The translations under genes and the position numbers were made by a program. From Actinomycetota bacterium (GTDB taxonomy: Bacteria; Actinomycetota; Acidimicrobiia; Acidimicrobiales; Ilumatobacteraceae), in NCBI GenBank assembly GCA_026393655.1, contig JAPKZT010000245.1, forward strand, positions 1-8,466: a DNA stretch of 8,466 bases, read 5' to 3'. Positions 1 to 4,430 of this stretch are shown piece after piece (the stretch's first letter is position 1; each line of letters begins with the position of its first letter). The notes below the pieces were generated by a model that worked only from the letters and a program-made list of their open reading frames with translations, did no database searches and was not told the origin of the DNA.

Positions 1-31
1 CTTCAGCACCAATAAGTTCGTACCCAGGCAT
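1..31 (-). CDS. kdnA: KdnA-like PLP-dependent aminotransferase, N-terminal fragment (runs off left edge)
   Basis: Only ten codons are visible, reading MPGYELIGAE from an ATG at position 31. This matches, from memory, the start of Shewanella KdnA (MPGFEL.G.EE), a DegT/DnrJ/EryC1-fold aminotransferase. KdnA converts the 8-oxo product of KdnB into 8-amino-3,8-dideoxy-D-manno-octulosonate, using PLP and an amino donor, probably glutamate. The gene starts 23 bases after the stop of the KdnB-like gene on the same strand, the expected partner arrangement. No good Shine-Dalgarno sequence precedes the ATG, so it may depend on translation from upstream. The fragment is too short to show the catalytic lysine. 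The call rests on the N-terminal match plus context; another DegT-family aminotransferase is possible. Confidence 0.6.
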   Translation of the reverse strand, partial: MPGYELIGAE

Positions 32-54
32 GTATTGATTTTACTCTGAGATCT

Positions 55-1158
55 TTACATCTTCTCGAACAGCGAGATGATCCTTGCGTCTGTGAGTGTG
101 GCTCGAAACTCGGTACCCAACGCATTGGTAAGTGGCTTTTCGTGTTTGATCGTTGCGGCAATCAACGCTTGGCGTAAATCATCAGTCAGGTTTGCACACA
201 CACCGCGTGGTAGTTCAACCTTTTGCAATTCAATCATCTTTCGAAACTCGCTGTGTGCTTGCGGGTAAAACTCGCTCATCGCATTAAGCACGACACAATT
301 CGCAACACAGTGATGCATGCCAAAGACGACACTCAATGCAGCAGAAAATGGGTGGATGATTCCGACATAGCTCGTGGCGATTGCACACCCACCTAAATAA
401 CTGGCGACCATCAAATCGCTTCGTCGAGCATCTGCCATCATGTCGCTACTTAAAAATATATTGCGACAAAGATTTACAGTTTCTCGAGAATACGCATCAC
501 CGATTGCATTGCGATATGAACCAGCAAGTGCTTCAATGCAATGGATGTAGGCGTCCATACCTGTATAGAAATATTGATTGCGCGGAACTGTGCTGGTCAA
601 ACTCGGGTCTAAAATAATATGATCAAAAACTGTGTAGTCGCTGTTCATACCTAATTTGAGTCCGGTTTCGAGATTCGTCATTACGCATGTGCGCGTTGCT
701 TCAGCACCAGTGCCCGAAATAGTTGGTATGCCAATTTTGTGAACACCAGGTACGCGCACCAAATCCCAACCTTGATAGTCGGCTGCCTTGCCGCCATTTG
801 TCAACAAATTCGCTACAGCTTTTGCAGTGTCAAGCGTGATCCCGCCACCAATCCCGACAATTGTTGCCGGTTGTTTATGACCCGACGATTGAAGTGCGAC
901 AACAAGATCATCTATTCCTTGAGTAGTCGGCTCTTTTGCGGTTTTAATAAAATGTTTTGCATCACCAGCAATCATTCCAAGCGAGTTAAGAACATCATTA
1001 CTGTTTTCAAAAAACTCATCAATTAAATAGACCGCATTAGGTGAAGCTTTTGTGCGTTGCGAATTTACTAAATCTGCGACTCCTGAAACTGAACCTTCAC
1101 CAATTGTGAATCTTCCAACATTGCGGACATTTTTGACACCTGTATCAAGGCTCGTCAT
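55..1158 (-). CDS. kdnB: KdnB-like iron/zinc alcohol dehydrogenase (3-deoxy-octulosonate 8-oxidase)
   Basis: The product is a 367-residue group III metal-dependent alcohol dehydrogenase, a cytosolic enzyme of the usual length. In order it shows the nucleotide-binding GGG motif (about 104-106, VGIGGGITLDTAKAV), the block YQGWDLVRVPGVHKIGIPT (about 128-146), SGTGAEATRT (about 148-157), and metal ligands D202 and H206 (TGMDAYIHCIE), H269 and H283. The YQGWDL, GIPTISGTGAEA, LNSDYTVFD and FYTGMD.YIHC stretches are, from memory, near-identical to Shewanella KdnB. That enzyme oxidises C8 of Kdo to the aldehyde, which KdnA then aminates. A GTG at 1161 is also in frame, but the ATG at 1158 is better spaced from GAGGG. 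The phosphatase stop overlaps this ATG by one base, so translation is probably coupled. The family is very likely; the exact substrate is inferred. Confidence 0.85.
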   Translation of the reverse strand: MTSLDTGVKNVRNVGRFTIGEGSVSGVADLVNSQRTKASPNAVYLIDEFFENSNDVLNSLGMIAGDAKHFIKTAKEPTTQGIDDLVVALQSSGHKQPATIVGIGGGITLDTAKAVANLLTNGGKAADYQGWDLVRVPGVHKIGIPTISGTGAEATRTCVMTNLETGLKLGMNSDYTVFDHIILDPSLTSTVPRNQYFYTGMDAYIHCIEALAGSYRNAIGDAYSRETVNLCRNIFLSSDMMADARRSDLMVASYLGGCAIATSYVGIIHPFSAALSVVFGMHHCVANCVVLNAMSEFYPQAHSEFRKMIELQKVELPRGVCANLTDDLRQALIAATIKHEKPLTNALGTEFRATLTDARIISLFEKM

Positions 1159-2009
1159 CACAGCCCTCGCACTGCATCAAACATTGATACTGACGCATCA
1201 AATTTGCCGTTGCTTGCAACCACGGTGCACGGCTCGCTGAAGACTCGCTCAGGCAAGTTAACGCCCTCTATTTCGAATGTACCCCCTGCGCCATTTACTA
1301 TTGCTAAGCCAGCGGCGACATCCCAAAACATAATGTTGTGTTCGGCATAAACATCGGCTGCTCCAGTTGCAACAAGCCACAATGACGCAGCCGCTGCGCC
1401 AATCATCCGAATCTTTCCGAACGAGCGCATTGTTGTTGCAAAGGCTTCGACGGCGCGTGGGTCATCAATTGGAAACCGACTTGGAAACCCAGTGCAGAGA
1501 GTCGCTTGGCCGCGTTCTTCACGATCAGAGACATGAACAAGAACTTTTTCAACGTATGCGCCGATTTTTGGTCCACCAAAACTCAGTTGCTTTGTAACCA
1601 AATTAAACAGCACACCCAGCACGGGCTCATTGCCTTGCCACAATGCCAACGAAATCATCGAAGGGCCAAGGCCCCTGCTGAAGTTGTAACTTCCATCTAA
1701 TGGGTCAATTACCCAAAGCAAATTTTTAAATTTACCCGAATCAATAAACCCAGTTTCTTCGCTAAGGATCGGAAACCCGAAACTGTTTAACCCCTTAATC
1801 AGTTGCTTTTCTAAAATTTTGTCGGCGGCAAGTTTGATTTCACGCCCACCCACTTGAAGATCAACTACTTCTTTGGCTTCTTGACTATTTGCGCGAATAA
1901 ATTTTTTACCGACGTTGCGCACAAGTTCTGTCGTCGCAATCACGAGACCTTGAATATCATTAATTGTCAGATCGGTCATCGACAGGTCGGTCGTTGTCAT
2001 ATCGCTCAT
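1158..2009 (-). CDS. Inositol monophosphatase family sugar phosphatase
   Basis: This 283-residue protein belongs to the Mg2+-dependent, Li+-sensitive phosphatase superfamily (IMPase, CysQ, archaeal FBPase). Seen in order: a KLAAD...E segment (59-67), the metal ligand pair in ILSEE (81-85), motif A WVIDPLDGSYNF (99-110, the usual DPxDGT with Ser for Thr), and motif B FWDVAAG (228-234). It should remove phosphate from a sugar or cyclitol phosphate in the cytosol. Family members cannot be assigned a substrate from motifs alone. Its start overlaps the stop of the dehydrogenase gene (ATGA) and its stop overlaps the kdnB start, so it is embedded in the sugar operon. It could stand in for a Kdo-8-phosphate or pentose-phosphate phosphatase step; that is inference. 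A GAGGT lies about 8 bases before the start and supports it. Confidence 0.88.
   Translation of the reverse strand: MSDMTTTDLSMTDLTINDIQGLVIATTELVRNVGKKFIRANSQEAKEVVDLQVGGREIKLAADKILEKQLIKGLNSFGFPILSEETGFIDSGKFKNLLWVIDPLDGSYNFSRGLGPSMISLALWQGNEPVLGVLFNLVTKQLSFGGPKIGAYVEKVLVHVSDREERGQATLCTGFPSRFPIDDPRAVEAFATTMRSFGKIRMIGAAAASLWLVATGAADVYAEHNIMFWDVAAGLAIVNGAGGTFEIEGVNLPERVFSEPCTVVASNGKFDASVSMFDAVRGL
1164..1168 (-). promoter_or_regulatory. Ribosome binding site that decides the kdnB start
   Basis: On the minus strand GAGGG lies 5 bases before the ATG at 1158 but only 2 bases before the in-frame GTG at 1161. Normal spacing therefore favours the ATG, which shortens the protein by one residue. Confidence 0.5.
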
Positions 2010-3058
2010 TGGGGTACCTCAGGGTTTTCAATATTAAATTTGTTGCGCCAGATTGGATCGGCGTAATAAATTTTATAGACAAGTTTCATCGTTTCGAAGG
2101 CATCGCGTGACGTACCGTTTTGCACGGGTTGATTATGAAGAATGCTTTGCGTAAACGCCGCAATTTCAGAATCCCAAGATGGGTCGTCTTTGTATTCAAA
2201 GAGCTCTTCCTTCGGGTCACCGTTGTCTCGATCTGGGTCGGCAGTTACCAAAGTCATTGTCTCGTTTCCATAACTTTTCGAACCGGTCAAAATGCCTCGC
2301 AAAATTACACCGCCGCGCTGCATATTTATGTCAAGACTAAATTGATGTCGCCATTGGGTCGCAGATGAATTAAGCATCGCCACGACGCCTTCGCCGGTTC
2401 GCATCAACGCATAAGCGTTATCTTCAACGTTGTATCCCCAATGACCGTTTGAAATAAAACTTTGCACATCAACGAATTCGCCGGCAATCAAACGCATTAG
2501 ATCAACCATGTGGATGCCTTGATCTAGAAGTACTCCACCGCCGGCAATTTCTCGTTTGGCTCGCCAATCGGCTTGATTAAAAGTAATCAACTTTGATTTT
2601 CCATAAACGCCTCGCATATTAATGATGTTGCCAAAGCGACCTGAACGAATAATTTTCAGTGCATCTTGAACTGAATCGTGATACCGGTGATTAAACCCAT
2701 ACATCAATCGACAATTTGGATTTTTCTTTTCGGTTTCAATTACGCGAGTGATATCGGCAATGTCTCGCCCTGGTGGTTTCTCGCAAAAAACATGCAGTCC
2801 AAGATTCAAACCAGCCTGTGTAACTTCGGCGGCAATATCATTCGTTACACAAACAATTAATACATCCAGTTCTTGTTCTAGAAGTTGCTGGTAGGTACGA
2901 AAGTGCTTTACACCGTTTGGTAATACCCCATCGTCTTTGAATACGCGATCGCAAACCGCAACGAGTTCAAGATCAGGATGCCGTTCAACACAATCACCAC
3001 GGCGCTTACCGACCACGCCATAACCAGCGATACCGACTTTTAAAACTTTTGTACTCAT
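2006..3058 (-). CDS. Gfo/Idh/MocA family NAD(P)-dependent sugar oxidoreductase
   Basis: The 350-residue product has an N-terminal Rossmann fold with the dinucleotide motif GIAGYGVVG (9-17), the acidic end of strand 2 near D37, and the family signature EKPPGR (93-98) containing the conserved Lys. The C-terminal alpha/beta domain carries GGGVLLDQGIHMVDL (173-187), with the Asp and His expected at the active site. Such enzymes oxidise, reduce or epimerise a hydroxyl of a sugar, sugar acid, nucleotide sugar or inositol. Members in surface-polysaccharide clusters typically make keto sugars for later amination. It starts 58 bases after the aldolase stop with no clear Shine-Dalgarno, and overlaps the phosphatase gene by 4 bases. 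The family is certain; the substrate is unknown and probably a sugar of this operon. Confidence 0.9.
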   Translation of the reverse strand: MSTKVLKVGIAGYGVVGKRRGDCVERHPDLELVAVCDRVFKDDGVLPNGVKHFRTYQQLLEQELDVLIVCVTNDIAAEVTQAGLNLGLHVFCEKPPGRDIADITRVIETEKKNPNCRLMYGFNHRYHDSVQDALKIIRSGRFGNIINMRGVYGKSKLITFNQADWRAKREIAGGGVLLDQGIHMVDLMRLIAGEFVDVQSFISNGHWGYNVEDNAYALMRTGEGVVAMLNSSATQWRHQFSLDINMQRGGVILRGILTGSKSYGNETMTLVTADPDRDNGDPKEELFEYKDDPSWDSEIAAFTQSILHNQPVQNGTSRDAFETMKLVYKIYYADPIWRNKFNIENPEVPQ

Positions 3059-3085
3059 ATCGTGATGTTTAAATACCTAGTCACT

Positions 3086-3121
3086 GTGCAAATTTTGATC
3101 GCTGGGCAAGTTTCAATCACT
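3086..3121 (-). repeat. Imperfect 18-bp tandem repeat at the aldolase 3' end
   Basis: On the minus strand AGTGATTGAAACTTGCCC (3121-3104) is followed directly by AGCGATCAAAATTTGCAC (3103-3086), with 13 of 18 positions identical. The first unit contains the aldolase stop codon, and the second lies in the 58-base spacer before the dehydrogenase gene. It may be an old slippage duplication or a pair of binding sites; nothing else in the spacer explains it. Confidence 0.4.
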
Positions 3122-3875
3122 TTGGCGCAGCAGCGCCGTCATTCAAAAATACTGTATCGACGCCGTAGGCAATGAACGTATAGCCTTCGCGAATTCGCTG
3201 ATCAAGCATTTTTGTATCCGGCTGAACAACATGCATTCCGCAAGGCATTTTATGTTTGGCACACACTTTAAGAATTTGAGAAAGTGTGTCAAGATACTTT
3301 TTATTCTCAAAGTCTCCGGTGATGCCGAGTGATGCCGACAAGTCATATGGCCCGACCATGATCGCATCCAAACCATTCACTGCGACAATTGATTCAAGGT
3401 TGTTAACGGCATCAACGTGTTCAATTTGGGCGACGACAAGTGCCTCTTGTGATTCTTCTAGATACGCATCAAAAAACTTTCCAAAAACATTTGCTCGTTG
3501 AAAGCCCACTCCTCGTCGACCACGAGGCGGCCAGTGGCATTCGCTGACAATTGCTTCAAGTTGCGCCGCCGAAGAAATCATCGGTATCACTACGCCACCA
3601 GCACCTTGATCAAGGGCTTGTCGACAATTAATTGGTAAAGGGCTTGCGACACGAGCCAATGGAAGTGTGCCCCCGAGTTCAAGCGCGCGAAAAATATCTG
3701 GTAATTGACTCAGCGAAACTGGCCCATGCTCCATGTCAATTGCAACCCATTGATAACCAGCACGGCCCATAATCTCTGCAATATTTGAATCAGGAATCTG
3801 CATCCAACTTCCGACGACTGCCGAGCCTGCACCCAATGATTTGCGAATTGTTCGCACTCGTTCAAGCCTGTTCAT
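3117..3875 (-). CDS. HpcH/HpaI family class II pyruvate aldolase
   Basis: A 252-residue TIM-barrel protein of the HpcH/HpaI aldolase/citrate lyase family, about the length of HpaI and RhmA. Visible signatures are IDMEHGP with the catalytic-type His50, LARV with substrate-binding Arg75, PPRGRRGVG (116-124), QIEH with metal-binding Glu152, and GLDAIMVGPYDLSASLG (168-184) with metal-binding Asp178. The family reversibly joins pyruvate to an aldehyde and so cleaves or forms 2-keto-3-deoxy acids. Here it could build the 2-keto-3-deoxy skeleton of an octulosonate-like acid from pyruvate and a pentose, or act in breakdown; direction and substrate are inferred. The ATG at 3875 has GAGG 5 bases upstream. 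It is the first protein gene after tRNA-fMet, 23 bases from the encoded CCA, with no visible terminator between them. Confidence 0.88.
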   Translation of the reverse strand: MNRLERVRTIRKSLGAGSAVVGSWMQIPDSNIAEIMGRAGYQWVAIDMEHGPVSLSQLPDIFRALELGGTLPLARVASPLPINCRQALDQGAGGVVIPMISSAAQLEAIVSECHWPPRGRRGVGFQRANVFGKFFDAYLEESQEALVVAQIEHVDAVNNLESIVAVNGLDAIMVGPYDLSASLGITGDFENKKYLDTLSQILKVCAKHKMPCGMHVVQPDTKMLDQRIREGYTFIAYGVDTVFLNDGAAAPK

Positions 3876-3898
3876 GGATACCTCAACTTACTGAGAAT

Positions 3899-3975
<77 letters not shown>

Positions 3976-3986
3976 TCGTACCAGTC

Positions 3987-3992
3987 AGACTA
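3987..3992 (-). promoter_or_regulatory. Candidate -10 box of the tRNA-fMet promoter
   Basis: TAGTCT on the minus strand fits the TANNNT form of an actinobacterial -10 box and lies 11 bases before the tRNA 5' end, a plausible distance for a short leader. The -35 region 17 bases upstream (CTGCGA) is a poor match. This is a weak call based mainly on position. Confidence 0.3.
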
Positions 3993-4004
3993 CCATCGGC
4001 GTGC

Positions 4005-4010
4005 CATAAT
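4005..4010 (+). promoter_or_regulatory. Candidate -10 box for the coiled-coil gene
   Basis: CATAAT differs from TATAAT at one base and ends 10 bases before the ATG at 4021. A start site 7-10 bases downstream would give a leaderless or nearly leaderless mRNA, consistent with the lack of a convincing Shine-Dalgarno (only AGGTG close to the ATG). It is divergent from and very close to the tRNA promoter candidate. No good -35 box is seen. Confidence 0.35.
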
Positions 4011-4020
4011 CGCAGGTGCG

Positions 4021-4404
4021 ATGGCTCTATTCTCTCGAACTCCAAAAGCATCGCAGTCTGACTTAGAAACCCTTAAGACAGAACTCGTCGAACTGCGTGA
4101 AGAATTAACTAAACGAACGAATGCCTTGTCACTCGTGACAGCAATGGCAAATGGTTTGGATCAAAAAATTTCTATCATCGATCAAAGAGTCACCAAAATG
4201 ACAACCGAACTTTCGCATCAGATTCACGAACTTGGATCAGAAATTGAGACTTTGACAAAGTCTTCACAAGACAATGCATCGCGAGAAGCATTGGAGCAAC
4301 TTCGTATTAACCAAATAAGAATTGCTAATGAACAAGCACGATACGAGATTGCTTTTAGACAAGACCTTGCCGAGCTGGTCGAACAAATTCGTCGAACTCA
4401 ATAA
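4021..4404 (+). CDS. Small coiled-coil protein of unknown function
   Basis: The gene encodes 127 residues and I do not recognise a named family. After a short basic N-terminus (MALFSRTPKASQ) nearly the whole chain is predicted helix, with heptad-like spacing of Leu, Ile and Val (for example LETLKTELVELREELTKR, about 16-33, then segments around 47-79 and 90-125) and many Glu, Lys and Gln residues. There is no signal peptide, membrane segment or cysteine, so it should be a soluble, probably oligomeric cytosolic protein. It is the only plus-strand gene of the window, divergent from tRNA-fMet and convergent with the UPF0182 gene, so it is transcribed alone. Codon use resembles its neighbours. The composition and lack of a competing frame support a real gene; the role is unknown. 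Confidence 0.75.
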   Translation: MALFSRTPKASQSDLETLKTELVELREELTKRTNALSLVTAMANGLDQKISIIDQRVTKMTTELSHQIHELGSEIETLTKSSQDNASREALEQLRINQIRIANEQARYEIAFRQDLAELVEQIRRTQ

Positions 4405-4425
4405 TTCTAAAACTAACTCTTAGAA
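4405..4425. terminator. Weak inverted repeat between convergent genes
   Basis: TTCTAA (4405-4410) and TTAGAA (4420-4425) form a 6-bp stem with a 9-base loop exactly between the stop of the plus-strand coiled-coil gene and the stop of the minus-strand UPF0182 gene. The stem is AT-rich and lacks a U-tract on either side, so it is at best a weak bidirectional terminator. Confidence 0.2.
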
Positions 4426-4430
4426 AGTTC

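Noticed and set aside
77..1026. Plus-strand open frames of 60-95 codons opposite the KdnB-like gene
   Set aside because: The opposite strand carries a full dehydrogenase with intact motifs; the translations resemble no protein and lack ribosome binding sites.
3064..3084. Inverted repeat GTGA...TCAC in the spacer before the dehydrogenase gene
   Set aside because: The stem is only 4 bp and expected by chance; it is too weak to call an operator or terminator.
3143..3376. A 77-codon minus-strand frame inside the aldolase gene in another phase
   Set aside because: It overlaps the metal-binding and C-terminal coding region of the aldolase, which is clearly the used frame.
3876..3898. A separate promoter (TAAGTT as -10) between the tRNA and the aldolase gene
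   Set aside because: The hexamer fits TANNNT only loosely, any -35 would lie inside the tRNA, and read-through from the tRNA promoter explains expression more simply.
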